Below, piece by piece: positions 38,702 to 47,043 of a stretch of 64,000 bases of DNA. Source of the stretch: Shouchella miscanthi (GTDB lineage: Bacteria > Bacillota > Bacilli > Bacillales > Bacillaceae_D); NCBI RefSeq assembly GCF_007725405.1, contig NZ_CP042163.1, positions 2,914,001-2,978,000 of the forward strand. The letters run 5' to 3'. The notes under the pieces were generated by a model. That model was not told the origin of the DNA, searched no databases, and saw only the letters and a list, made by a program, of their open reading frames with translations. Every line of letters starts with the position of its first letter. The stretch's first letter is position 1. The translations under genes and the position numbers were made by a program.

Positions 38702-39909
38702 GATGTTACCTCCTCTTTTGCTTTTGTGACCATGCTGTGTACCTTCGTTGGCAATCCCCATAAGGAAATAAAGCCAACTGCTGCATTGTGGTCAAACTCA
38801 TCATCCGGTGTATACGTTGCTAATTTTTCATTGTAAAGAGAATACGGTGATTTTCTTCCTTCTACAATTGCATGCCCTTTAAAGAGCTTGACGCGTACAA
38901 TACCTGTTACGTGCTGCTGTGACTCTTTTAAGAAAGCTTGAAGAGCTGGCTGAAGGCTGGAGAACCATAAACCTTCATAAATTAATTCAGTTAATTTCTT
39001 TTCAATAACAGGTTTAAAGTGTGCCAATTCCTTCGGCAACGTTAAGTCTTCAAGCTCTTTATGGGCCTTAATTAGCGTCATTGCACCTGGACACTCATAT
39101 ACTTCACGCGATTTAATACCAACAAGACGGTTCTCTACATGGTCAATGCGTCCAACACCATGCTTACCAGCAAGGTTATTTAAAGAAAGAATCAGTTCAT
39201 CTAATGGCATCGCTTGACCATTAATAGCCACTGGTACCCCTTTCTCAAAATGAATCTCAATTGTATCGGCTGTATCAGGTGTTTTCTCTAATGGCGCTGT
39301 TAATTCATAGGCGCCTTCTGGTGGTGTCGCCCAAGGATCTTCTAGAATACCGCACTCATTGCTTCTGCCCCATAAATTTTGATCAACAGAATATGGGTTA
39401 TCTAAATCAATTGGAATTGGAATATTGTTTGCTTTTGCATATTCAATTTCCTCATCACGGGACCATGCCCAGTCACGAACAGGTGCAAGGACCTTTAGAT
39501 CGGGATTAAGTGCTTGAATGGATACTTCAAAACGGACTTGATCATTCCCTTTTCCAGTGCATCCATGGGCTACTGCGGAAGCACCTGTTTGTTCTGCAAC
39601 CTCTACAAGCTTTTTCGAGATTAATGGGCGAGAAAGAGCAGATACTAGCGGATATTTTTGTTCATAGAGTGCATGAGATTGAAGAGCTGGAAGAACAAAT
39701 TCCTCAGCAAACTCTTTTTTCGCATCAATGGTATACGATTGAATGGCTCCAACAGTTAATGCTTTTTGCTTCACAAATTCTAAGTCTTTTCCTTCGCCTA
39801 CATCAAGGCCAACGGCAATCACATCATACCCTTTATCGGTTAACCATTTCACTGCTACGGATGTGTCTAATCCACCTGAATATGCAAGTACTACTTTTTC
39901 TTTCGCCAC
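38698..39909 (-). CDS. argG: Argininosuccinate synthase ArgG
   Basis: ATP-dependent joining of citrulline and aspartate. The 403-residue protein has the PP-loop [17 protein letters not shown] at the N terminus and the substrate motif [15 protein letters not shown]. It forms an operon with argH and lies downstream of a sequence matching the ARG box, so arginine repression by AhrC/ArgR is likely. Confidence 0.97.
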   Translation of the reverse strand: MAKEKVVLAYSGGLDTSVAVKWLTDKGYDVIAVGLDVGEGKDLEFVKQKALTVGAIQSYTIDAKKEFAEEFVLPALQSHALYEQKYPLVSALSRPLISKKLVEVAEQTGASAVAHGCTGKGNDQVRFEVSIQALNPDLKVLAPVRDWAWSRDEEIEYAKANNIPIPIDLDNPYSVDQNLWGRSNECGILEDPWATPPEGAYELTAPLEKTPDTADTIEIHFEKGVPVAINGQAMPLDELILSLNNLAGKHGVGRIDHVENRLVGIKSREVYECPGAMTLIKAHKELEDLTLPKELAHFKPVIEKKLTELIYEGLWFSSLQPALQAFLKESQQHVTGIVRVKLFKGHAIVEGRKSPYSLYNEKLATYTPDDEFDHNAAVGFISLWGLPTKVHSMVTKAKEEVTS

Positions 39910-39928
39910 AAAAATCTCCTCCAGTTTT

Positions 39929-39946
39929 TATGAATAAAAATTCTCA
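39929..39946. promoter_or_regulatory. ARG box (AhrC/ArgR operator) of argGH
   Basis: TATGAATAAAAATTCTCA matches the ArgR/AhrC half-palindrome (TGAATWWWWATTCA) at all but one or two positions, 20 bp upstream of the argG start. On the minus strand TATAAT abuts it, so the operator covers the likely transcription start. A second AT-rich imperfect copy adjoins at 39947-39965. Confidence 0.8.
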
Positions 39947-39974
39947 TTATATTATTTTTATACAATCAAAGGTG

Positions 39975-40004
39975 AAAAATGAACTGGGGGTATGCTCCCC
40001 AGTT
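39975..40004 (-). terminator. Terminator upstream of argG
   Basis: Minus strand AACTGGGG-AGCATAC-CCCCAGTT followed by CATTTTTC. Either it ends the EcsC-like gene transcript or acts as an attenuator in a longer argG leader. Confidence 0.7.
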
Positions 40005-40027
40005 GTATAAAACCAAACAATCAACTT

Positions 40028-40041
40028 ATGAATATACATTA
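40028..40041. promoter_or_regulatory. Distal ARG-box-like site
   Basis: TGAATATACATTAC (40028-40041) resembles an ARG half-box and lies about 95 bp upstream of the main one. A loose promoter, TTGTCA-17-TAAAGT, ends just before it on the minus strand. Paired, spaced ARG boxes are known for arginine operons of bacilli. Confidence 0.4.
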
Positions 40042-40144
40042 CTTTACCAGTCATAGATTGTTTTGACAAGAGGTTTTTGGGATTTTTTGTTCTAAGTTTT
40101 AAATCCCTTCTATCGAACTATTCGTTTCTGTATAATTCTAACTA

Positions 40145-40921
40145 TTAGTTCTCTGAAAAGCGATGAAGCCAACGCTTTCTGTAGAAGCATTGTGCATCCA
40201 ATGTTAACGATTGCATAGATTTATAGGAGACTGAAGCTTGATATGTACCAAGAATGATACGTTTCAACGGAACACGTTTAGGTCCAACTTGTTTATACAG
40301 TGACATGCGTATAATCTGTTTTAATAGCTGCTTTATAACGGCCTCTGATATCATGTCTTCTTTCCCAAGATACATAGGCTCATTTTGGTCACACACAATA
40401 CCATCATTTGTTAACGAGCGCCACTCTTCATACTTTAAATGCTTTGGTAAAAAACTGTATAGTAACAGCCGCAGTGACAAAATGGTTTCTGCAGTCCCAC
40501 CTGTTTGAGTGAATTGATAAAAATGACCGACTTTATTAAGTGCTTTCTTTGATAAATACAGACTAAGAGGAATGTGTGTCAGTAAAGCCATGTTTGAGTG
40601 GATACTCATCCCCCCCTGTAAGAGAGCAAGCAATCGAGTTCGCGCTAATTCTTTTTGTAAGAGGTGTTCCTTCTCATTTCGAACAGCAATGGAATCATCT
40701 GGTTCTAACTGTATCATTGACTGAAACGTTGACTGTTGTAAAAAGTCAGATTGAATCCACTGATACAATTGAATGGCAATTGGATCCGTGTACTGTGTCC
40801 ACTTTTCGTCAATTGGTTGCCTCCCATCATCCCAGCCCTTTTTCTTTGATTGAATGAACAACTGCTTTTCATACTGATCAATTTCTGCTAACCATTGCTC
40901 AACACTAGACACGCTTGTCAT
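40145..40921 (-). CDS. EcsC-like protein
   Basis: 258-residue protein whose central part (about residues 98-165; GGMSIHSNMALLTHIPLSLY, then KKALNKVGHFYQF) resembles the EcsC family, with the short hydrophobic segment and a bulky-residue helix typical of it. EcsC-family function is unknown; some members are near transporters. The ATG overlaps the upstream gene's stop as ATGA, so the two are translated together. This pair has no counterpart between argG and ackA in B. subtilis, which instead has moaB there. Confidence 0.65.
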   Translation of the reverse strand: MTSVSSVEQWLAEIDQYEKQLFIQSKKKGWDDGRQPIDEKWTQYTDPIAIQLYQWIQSDFLQQSTFQSMIQLEPDDSIAVRNEKEHLLQKELARTRLLALLQGGMSIHSNMALLTHIPLSLYLSKKALNKVGHFYQFTQTGGTAETILSLRLLLYSFLPKHLKYEEWRSLTNDGIVCDQNEPMYLGKEDMISEAVIKQLLKQIIRMSLYKQVGPKRVPLKRIILGTYQASVSYKSMQSLTLDAQCFYRKRWLHRFSEN

Positions 40922-41823
40922 TCTCCTTCCTCATCAAAGTGGGTAAACATTTTCCTTTTAAATAAAGGAATATATGGAAATCCTGCTTCGTTAACTTGCT
41001 CTAGTGCTCGTAATTCTGTATTCATCCGTTTCAAATAAAAATACAAAATAGCTTCCGCCGTTTTTGGCTTTACTGATGTCTCTTCTGTTTGATCATACTG
41101 ACCAAGAATGGTGTGTTTTAGTTGTACAATCTCTTTATTAAACCCATCAATCTTTTGCTGTTGTGCCGCTTGATTGATCATTTCGACACTTAATACAACT
41201 TGACCAATCAGCTCACCTACAGCTGTATATTCAGGGGTAAGTGGATCATTTAATGCTTGAATTTTTCCAATGTCACCTAATAAGCAAGCCGCTAAAACAA
41301 TGTCTCGATTAACCGTCTTATACAAAGGAAGGAGCTGCAGTGCTGCCGTCATAAGTTCAACAATTTGCTCTAGTAGCCCTGCATAATAAGCATGATGATA
41401 GGTTTTACCAGCAGGATAGGTAGTCAATTTCTCACGAATCCCACGATTACTGTATATTTCTTTCACAAGCTGTTGTAGAATAGGCGACTCAATCTCATCC
41501 ATCATCATCCGTAACTCATGCCAGAGATCTTCTCGGGATAAACCCGGCTTCGAGATTAGTTCAGTTCGATTTATTTGATCATCCTCTGTCGCCAATCGGA
41601 TTTTCTTTATTGTTAACATTTGCTTCGAACGAAAGGTTTCAATGGCTCCTTCAACCTTCACAACCGATTTTGGGACAAACTTCTGCTGTTGGTCATCTGT
41701 TATATCCCACAGCCGAGCCGAGAGGAGGTTATGTTGCTGTTGCAACGTAAAATTTGCGTAAAGCGACCCGTTTGCTGCCTGCTTAATTTCACGCTCTCGA
41801 ATCATATAAAAACCAGATTCCAT
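40918..41823 (-). CDS. YhaM-like OB-fold/HD protein with degenerate active site
   Basis: About 301 residues resembling the 3'-5' exoribonuclease YhaM: an N-terminal OB-fold (FTLQQQHNLLSARLWDITDD, then VVKVEGAIETFRSKQMLTI) and an HD-type helical domain. Of the usual metal ligands only the first HH (143-144) and a KH (236-237) remain; the HD pair is Gly183-Asp184 in LLGDIGK, the other His positions are Gln (LLEQ, IGQV) and the SHHG motif is GQYD. Catalysis is therefore unlikely. Start at 41823 is 7 nt from GGAGGT; ATG codons at 41826 and 41838 are alternatives. Translationally coupled to the EcsC-like gene. Confidence 0.75.
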   Translation of the reverse strand: MESGFYMIREREIKQAANGSLYANFTLQQQHNLLSARLWDITDDQQQKFVPKSVVKVEGAIETFRSKQMLTIKKIRLATEDDQINRTELISKPGLSREDLWHELRMMMDEIESPILQQLVKEIYSNRGIREKLTTYPAGKTYHHAYYAGLLEQIVELMTAALQLLPLYKTVNRDIVLAACLLGDIGKIQALNDPLTPEYTAVGELIGQVVLSVEMINQAAQQQKIDGFNKEIVQLKHTILGQYDQTEETSVKPKTAEAILYFYLKRMNTELRALEQVNEAGFPYIPLFKRKMFTHFDEEGE

Positions 41824-41948
41824 CATCAACACCTCCATCCATTATCTTAGCTGAGAAGCGTTTAAAAGGCAAAAGAAGTTCTTACCCTCATTCTAGCTTT
41901 CAACCTGTATCTATACTATTTTTTTCTCATTCCAAGCATTCTCAAGAA

Positions 41949-42002
41949 TAAAAAAAAGCTAATCCCAATAAGGTTTAGCGAAACAACCTAATGGGACAGC
42001 CT
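41949..42002 (-). terminator. Terminator after ackA
   Basis: Minus strand CCCATTAGG-loop-CCTTATTGGG closed by outer GGCT/AGCT and followed by TTTTTTTT. Confidence 0.8.
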
Positions 42003-42012
42003 TCTTTCTTTA

Positions 42013-43197
42013 TTACGTTAAACGAACTGTATCACGGGCAATCATAACTTCTTCATTCGTAGGAACAATCAAGACTTTCACTTTGGAATCCGCAGTTTGT
42101 AAGAAGGTTTCTTTTCCGCGTACATTATTTTTAGATAAATCAACTTCGATTCCCATAAATTCTAAGCCTTTTAGAACGCGCTCTCGAACAACGGTGCTAT
42201 TTTCGCCAATACCGGCTGTGAAAATAAGAACATCAATGCCGCCCATACGTGTTGCATATGCACCAACATAATCCTGAATTCTTGAAGTAAAGACATCAAG
42301 AGCTACCTTTGCACGCTCGTTGCCTTTTGCTTCTTCACTTTCGATATCGCGTAAATCACTTGAAAACCCTGTAAGACCAAGCAGTCCACTTTGCTTATTT
42401 AACGTGGAAATTACTTCTGTCACCGTTTGATTGGTCTTATCCATGATGAACGGGATAAGAGCTGGATCAATATCACCAGAACGTGTGCCCATTGTCACAC
42501 CTGCAAGAGGTGTAAAACCCATAGACGTGTCAACTGACTTACCACCATCAATTGCTGCTATACTTGCTCCATTTCCTAAATGACAAGAAACCATTTTTAA
42601 GCTTTCAATTGGCTCAGCAAGCATTTCAGCAGCTCGTTCAGACACATATTTGTGAGAAGTGCCGTGGAATCCATATTTACGAATACCGTGCTCTGTATAG
42701 TATTCATATGGAAGGCTGTACAAGTATGCGTGTTCTGGCATCGTTTGATGGAAAGCCGTATCAAATACTGCGACGGCCGGTACATTTGGAAGCACTTCTT
42801 TAAATGCTTTTATTCCTGTAATATTTGCCGGGTTGTGAAGTGGAGCCAATTCGGACACTTCTACAATGCCTGCTAATACATCGTCCGTTATGAGAACCGA
42901 ATCGTTAAATTTCTCGCCGCCATGAACAACACGGTGACCAATTCCCTCAATATCATCTAGAGAGGAAATAATATTTAAGCTTGTTAGTTTATCAAGTAAC
43001 ATCTTCACAGCTTCGGAATGATCCGCAATATCTGCTGTAGTTTCGTGCTTTTCTCCGTTTTTCTCAATTGCAAAAACAGAGTCTCTCAATCCAATGCGCT
43101 CAACAAGGCCTTTTGTAATAACTATCTCTTCAGGCATTGAGAGTAATTGAAATTTAAGGGATGAGCTCCCTGCGTTAATTGCCATAATCGTAGCCAT
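42013..43197 (-). CDS. ackA: Acetate kinase AckA
   Basis: Reversible acetyl-phosphate + ADP to acetate + ATP in overflow metabolism. The 394-residue protein has [13 protein letters not shown] at the N terminus, [13 protein letters not shown], the catalytic region [16 protein letters not shown] and GNGASIAA. Its promoter region carries a cre-like sequence in the position used for CcpA activation in B. subtilis. Confidence 0.97.
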   Translation of the reverse strand: MATIMAINAGSSSLKFQLLSMPEEIVITKGLVERIGLRDSVFAIEKNGEKHETTADIADHSEAVKMLLDKLTSLNIISSLDDIEGIGHRVVHGGEKFNDSVLITDDVLAGIVEVSELAPLHNPANITGIKAFKEVLPNVPAVAVFDTAFHQTMPEHAYLYSLPYEYYTEHGIRKYGFHGTSHKYVSERAAEMLAEPIESLKMVSCHLGNGASIAAIDGGKSVDTSMGFTPLAGVTMGTRSGDIDPALIPFIMDKTNQTVTEVISTLNKQSGLLGLTGFSSDLRDIESEEAKGNERAKVALDVFTSRIQDYVGAYATRMGGIDVLIFTAGIGENSTVVRERVLKGLEFMGIEVDLSKNNVRGKETFLQTADSKVKVLIVPTNEEVMIARDTVRLT

Positions 43198-43237
43198 AAT
43201 TTTTCCTGCACTCCTTTAATCTAAAGCCATCTCTACC

Positions 43238-43266
43238 ATTTAAGCATTCTCTATTCGTCATTTCAA
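43238..43266 (-). promoter_or_regulatory. ackA promoter
   Basis: Minus strand TTGAAA (43261-43266), a 17-bp spacer and TTAAAT (43238-43243); predicted start of transcription near 43231, about 35 bp before the ATG. Confidence 0.5.
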
Positions 43267-43277
43267 GCAGACAAAAT

Positions 43278-43293
43278 TGGTAAAGCGCATACA
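43278..43293 (-). promoter_or_regulatory. cre-like site upstream of ackA
   Basis: Minus strand TGTATGCGCTTTACCA resembles the catabolite response element (TGWNANCGNTNWCA; 11 of 14 positions). Its centre is about 54 bp upstream of the predicted start, close to the activating cre position I remember for B. subtilis ackA. Confidence 0.5.
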
Positions 43294-43337
43294 TGTAAAT
43301 AATTAAAATTTACTGTTAATTAGAATAGTTTTTCTAT

Positions 43338-43369
43338 AAAAAAAGGGGTACCATGCTCACATGATACCC
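43338..43369 (-). terminator. Terminator after ytxK
   Basis: Minus strand GGGTATCATG-TGAG-CATGGTACCC followed by CTTTTTTT. Confidence 0.88.
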
Positions 43370-43376
43370 AGCCCTC

Positions 43377-44363
43377 TTAGCGCCCAAGTTGCTCCTTAAA
43401 CCACTTATTAATACTACTCATCATTTCCTGCATAGCAGATACGTTTGAAAACGATGGTAACTCTGCGAGAAGAGCTTGCTGTGGCTTCTTCATTTTTTCC
43501 GCTTTCTTTTGAATCATTAAGATGCTTTTTTGCTGTTGCTTATTGGAAAACATTGACGCTGGTAACTGCAATAAGCCTAAGACAACTGCATGCTCTTTTA
43601 GGAAAGCGTGAAGCTTATCGGCTTGATCACTTTCAAAAATAAAATTTGGCACCAGTAACAAGCCAAAACCGCCTGGCTGGAGCGCCCGAATACCTTGTTC
43701 AATCATTAAGTGATGAATATACGAATGGCCTGATTCAGCTTTTAGATCATAGTTAGTTGCGATATCATCTTTTGGATAATAACCTACAGGCAAATCCGCT
43801 ACAACAAGATGAACATCAGGCATGTTGACGTGCAAACTATCTTGGTGAAACAGCTGAATTTCATGCTTTTGTAGATTAGCACTTGCAAAAGCATTCTTAA
43901 GCAGCGTCTCATCCACTTCAAAACCATAGGCCTGACCAATTCGACCTTCTGCATGGTTACAGATCGAGAAAAGCAAGTTTCCAGATCCCACTGCTAAATC
44001 GAGGACATCTCCTGTTGAATCTGTACCCTGTAGTTTATTTGCTAGATAGCTCATGAACAAGTTAACAGCATCAGGGGTCATGGAATGGTTAGGCTGAACA
44101 GTCCCTTTCATTCCTTTCATCACAGCAAGTTGAAATGCTTTTCGAACGTCTTCTTTCGTAAACGTGATGGAGTTCACTGGCTCCATTAACTGAAGAAGCT
44201 GCTCTTTACGTTCACTTGCAAGCTCTTGAATGATAGCTTTTTCAAATAAATTGTCCCCAGCTTCTGCTAAGGCGTCTAAATAGGTCACATCCAGTACTTG
44301 CTCTAATACCTTTGCTGATTCGTCTAAATACTCGTATAGCGCCGTTACATTGGTTTGTTCCAT
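43377..44363 (-). CDS. ytxK: YtxK-family SAM-dependent methyltransferase-like protein
   Basis: 328 residues resembling N6-adenine methyltransferases of type I restriction systems in fold: helical N terminus (1-95), SAM-binding motif VLDLAVGSGNLLFSI near residue 115, and catalytic loop ADLPVGYYP where true adenine methylases have (N/D)PPY/F. YtxK is a conserved orphan next to ackA and tpx in bacilli; the substrate is unknown. There is no restriction subunit or specificity gene nearby, which argues against a restriction role. Confidence 0.88.
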   Translation of the reverse strand: MEQTNVTALYEYLDESAKVLEQVLDVTYLDALAEAGDNLFEKAIIQELASERKEQLLQLMEPVNSITFTKEDVRKAFQLAVMKGMKGTVQPNHSMTPDAVNLFMSYLANKLQGTDSTGDVLDLAVGSGNLLFSICNHAEGRIGQAYGFEVDETLLKNAFASANLQKHEIQLFHQDSLHVNMPDVHLVVADLPVGYYPKDDIATNYDLKAESGHSYIHHLMIEQGIRALQPGGFGLLLVPNFIFESDQADKLHAFLKEHAVVLGLLQLPASMFSNKQQQKSILMIQKKAEKMKKPQQALLAELPSFSNVSAMQEMMSSINKWFKEQLGR

Positions 44364-44670
44364 ACAACCTTCACCCTTTTGTTCTCATTTTCACACTTAG
44401 CAAATGAAAAAGCGCTACCGACGGTGAGTGTTCATGGACAACGCCTCAGCTTTTTTCACATAGATCACTCTTATGTGTCTAAGCTGCCGTTCTCCTGAAT
44501 TGATCATCGTCGAATGCGCCCCATCACTCCAGCTCTTTTGTTTCACTTTACTCACACAGATGTTGCCCCTATGTCGGAGGTCTTTGTTATTCAGAAGTTC
44601 CGTCTTCTGTCTGTATACGTGCGTTTACGTTCACCTTTCTAACATGAACATTTTTAAGACACGTTAATCA
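44364..44670. other. Unexplained 307-bp gap between ytxK and tpx
   Basis: No convincing gene. Several minor inverted repeats occur, e.g. CAGAAG-ACGGAA-CTTCTG (near 44590-44610) and CACATA ... TATGTG (near 44458-44477). On the minus strand a structure GAAAAAAGC ... GCGCTTTTTC ends in T residues around 44405-44456 and could be a terminator far downstream of tpx. The only longer frame (64 codons, plus strand at 44473) has no ribosome binding site and odd composition. Confidence 0.4.
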
Positions 44671-45171
44671 TTATGACCGATTTTTTATTGCTTTCAATGC
44701 TGCATCATAATCTGGGTGCTCACTCACTTCGTTAACGTACTGCGCATAAATCACTTCGTCTTCTTCGTTTACAACGAATACCGAGCGTGCTAGTAGACGT
44801 AACTCTTCAATTAATACACCATAGGCTTGTCCAAAAGCAACCTCTTTATGGTCAGATAATGTTTTCACTTCATCAATTCCTTCTGCAGCACACCATCTTC
44901 TTTGCGCAAAAGGTAAATCGACACTAATAGTTAACACAACTGTGTTTTCTAAAGTCGCTGCTTCTTCATTGAAACGTCGCGTTTGGGCATCACATACACC
45001 TGTATCAATAGATGGGATGACACTTATAAGCTTTATTTTCCCTTTAAAATCAGCTAAAGAAACTTCTGTTAAATCATTTGCTAGCACACGAAAATCAGGT
45101 GCCTTGTCACCAACTTGTACTTGTTTACCTACTAATGTAACTGGCTTTTGTTTAAACGTTACTTGTGTCAT
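44671..45171 (-). CDS. tpx: Thiol peroxidase Tpx
   Basis: Thioredoxin-dependent peroxiredoxin that reduces hydroperoxides. The 166-residue protein has the peroxidatic Cys60 in [17 protein letters not shown] and the resolving Cys in [10 protein letters not shown], the arrangement of atypical 2-Cys Tpx. GGAGTGG precedes the ATG. Adjacent to ytxK as in B. subtilis. Confidence 0.96.
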   Translation of the reverse strand: MTQVTFKQKPVTLVGKQVQVGDKAPDFRVLANDLTEVSLADFKGKIKLISVIPSIDTGVCDAQTRRFNEEAATLENTVVLTISVDLPFAQRRWCAAEGIDEVKTLSDHKEVAFGQAYGVLIEELRLLARSVFVVNEEDEVIYAQYVNEVSEHPDYDAALKAIKNRS

Positions 45172-45249
45172 ATGTAATCCACTCCTTTATCTTCTTATCA
45201 TACCGTCTCTTCCTTGTGTATTGCAAAAATGATGCACAACACTACGTAA

Positions 45250-45283
45250 GAAAAAGCGTAAAGATAGAAGTCTTTACGCTCTT
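45250..45283 (-). terminator. Terminator after gerW (ytfJ)
   Basis: Minus strand AGCGTAAAGA-CTTCTA-TCTTTACGCT followed by TTTTCTT, after the gerW stop. Confidence 0.85.
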
Positions 45284-45288
45284 ACTCG

Positions 45289-45741
45289 TTATACTATTGG
45301 ATCTTCATAAGGTTCATGATCATCGTCATGTGAAGCATGGTGTTTATCATGATGGTCATGGCCATCATGTCTCATGAGATGTTGAATCTTTTCAAACGCT
45401 TGAGGCGCTAAGTCTAATAATCGTTCGTACAGATGGGTTGAACTGTCAAGATGAACCATATTAACTCCTTTATGATTCACAACAAGAAAAGCGATAGGTG
45501 TAATGGATACGCCACCTCCGCTTCCTCCGCCAAAAGGATGCCCTTGTTCAGCATAAGTTTGTGAGTGCTCTGTATAAAACTCACTTCCTCCAGCGGCAAA
45601 GCCAAAACCCACTTTTGATACAGGCATAATAATACTGCCATCAGGTGTTTCGACTGGATCACCGACAATGGTGTTGACATCTGCCATTGCTTTAATGTTT
45701 TCCATAGCAGTCTTCATTAAGCCTTGAATAGGATGTTCCAT
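45289..45741 (-). CDS. gerW: Sporulation protein GerW (YtfJ)
   Basis: 150-residue GerW-family protein, needed for normal germination in B. subtilis (forespore-expressed, sigma F). Conserved core VGDPVETPDGSIIMPVSKV and the glycine-rich FGGGSGGGVSITPIAFLVV are visible. The C terminus is unusually rich in His and Asp (DGHDHHDKHHASHDDDHE), which could bind metal. Preceded 15 bp upstream by ytfI, with which it probably forms an operon. Confidence 0.93.
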   Translation of the reverse strand: MEHPIQGLMKTAMENIKAMADVNTIVGDPVETPDGSIIMPVSKVGFGFAAGGSEFYTEHSQTYAEQGHPFGGGSGGGVSITPIAFLVVNHKGVNMVHLDSSTHLYERLLDLAPQAFEKIQHLMRHDGHDHHDKHHASHDDDHEPYEDPIV

Positions 45742-45756
45742 TTCACGTATGCTCCT

Positions 45757-46431
45757 TTATTGAGTAAAATAACGTTCCCCACCTGAAGCCGGTTCAAAAC
45801 GCTTTTCAATTTTTTTGTAACTGATTACTAACAACAGCAATGTAGTCATAGCGTGCCACAATGTAAAGGTGACTATGCACGATAGAAACATTCGATATCC
45901 TTTCATTTGAAAATGTGGCGTTACTTCCAGTCTTTTTTCCCCCTTCCAATTCACTTTCGTCTGTACCCATCCTAAACACATTGATTTTATTGTCCAGATC
46001 AGTCCGGCTAGCTGCGCGGTTTTCGCAGCGTCCCCTGTTCCGAACTCTGTTTTCCACGTCACATGTTTGCATGTAACTTTCCCTAAAAAGCGGTACGCCA
46101 ATTGCTTTAGTTTCGGAAAATGTGCCGCTAATCGTTTAGCCATTTTGATGTATTTCTTAAGACTTTCAATCCCCCACTTTTTTTTCTTTTTCTTATCGTT
46201 AAAGATCGATTCCTCTTCTTCTTCCACTGTAACAGTTTGCGTTGAAGCATTCACATGAATAACAGGCACTTCCAACGTATAGACTTTCAGTCCTATAACG
46301 TATACGTACAACGTTAATAAATCATCCTGCTGGTGATGAGCATAGCGGATATGTATTTTAATTGGTATAAATAAAACAATCAGTAAGATGACTAAAAGAA
46401 TGATTAGTGGTAGTACAATCCAAATAAGCAT
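45757..46431 (-). CDS. ytfI: DUF2953-type membrane protein YtfI
   Basis: 224 residues: N-terminal membrane helix (LIWIVLPLIILLVILLIVLF), a KKKKKKWG-containing basic segment near residue 84, the GTGDAAKTAQLAGLIW motif characteristic of DUF2953, and a second hydrophobic helix near the C terminus. Forms the ytfI-gerW pair seen in sporulating bacilli; sporulation role inferred from this context. GGAAAGGAGG precedes the ATG. Confidence 0.86.
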   Translation of the reverse strand: MLIWIVLPLIILLVILLIVLFIPIKIHIRYAHHQQDDLLTLYVYVIGLKVYTLEVPVIHVNASTQTVTVEEEEESIFNDKKKKKKWGIESLKKYIKMAKRLAAHFPKLKQLAYRFLGKVTCKHVTWKTEFGTGDAAKTAQLAGLIWTIKSMCLGWVQTKVNWKGEKRLEVTPHFQMKGYRMFLSCIVTFTLWHAMTTLLLLVISYKKIEKRFEPASGGERYFTQ

Positions 46432-46467
46432 AAGACCGCCTCCTTTCCTTTACTATGCTCAACTAAA

Positions 46468-46500
46468 TAAAAAAAAACCAGCTAATGATTTAGCTGGTTT
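46468..46500 (-). terminator. Terminator after yteJ
   Basis: Minus strand AAACCAGCTAA-ATCA-TTAGCTGGTTT followed by T residues; the stem begins at the yteJ stop codon. Confidence 0.88.
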
Positions 46501-47032
46501 AATCAATATGGACAACATACGTTTCGGCAAATAAATCATGTATTCCTTGTTTCTTTGGTGTACATGCAACAACAATGTAAGCAAGCCCATTAATATTTCC
46601 TAAAAGAGGGGCATGTTGTAAGAAACGTCCTACCCCTTCTCTAAAAAACAATTGACTCCACGTTAGTTTTGCTCCATTAGATGATATGACGCGTATGCCA
46701 AAAATCATTTTTCCTAGCGTTTGTTGAAAATAGCGGGTCATTAACGCAAAGTAAAGAAAGAAAACAATAGCGTAAAGAACACTCGGTAGTAAGAAGACCG
46801 TCGCAAAAAATGCCCACCGTGAGTCTCCGTCTGCAATGAGCGGAACCCATGTACTAACGAGCACACCGTTTAAGCCTGTAATTATTAATAAATCAACTAT
46901 AAATGCCCAAAATCGCATCCAAAACCCAGCATAACGATAGGTATGGGGTTGCGCCTCTTCTTCAATAATTTCGGTGGCATCTGCTGGTCTAAGGTGTCGT
47001 TTTAATCGAACTGATCCTGTTGTATACTCCAT
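46499..47032 (-). CDS. yteJ: RDD-family membrane protein YteJ
   Basis: 177-residue membrane protein of the RDD family: YAGFWMRFWAFIVDLLIITG contains the conserved Arg and Asp residues of the first helix, followed by two further membrane helices and FQQTLGKMIFGIRVIS. It lies 11 bp downstream of sppA. In B. subtilis SppA and YteJ act together against lantibiotics (YteJ inhibiting SppA); this role is carried over by homology only. Confidence 0.9.
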   Translation of the reverse strand: MEYTTGSVRLKRHLRPADATEIIEEEAQPHTYRYAGFWMRFWAFIVDLLIITGLNGVLVSTWVPLIADGDSRWAFFATVFLLPSVLYAIVFFLYFALMTRYFQQTLGKMIFGIRVISSNGAKLTWSQLFFREGVGRFLQHAPLLGNINGLAYIVVACTPKKQGIHDLFAETYVVHID

Positions 47033-47043
47033 TTATTCACACC

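Noticed and set aside
43377-44363. YtxK as part of a restriction-modification system
   Set aside because: No restriction or specificity subunit nearby, catalytic motif altered, and the gene sits in the conserved ackA-ytxK-tpx order.
44473-44667. 64-codon frame on the plus strand in the ytxK-tpx gap
   Set aside because: No ribosome binding site, Cys-rich odd composition, nothing recognisable.
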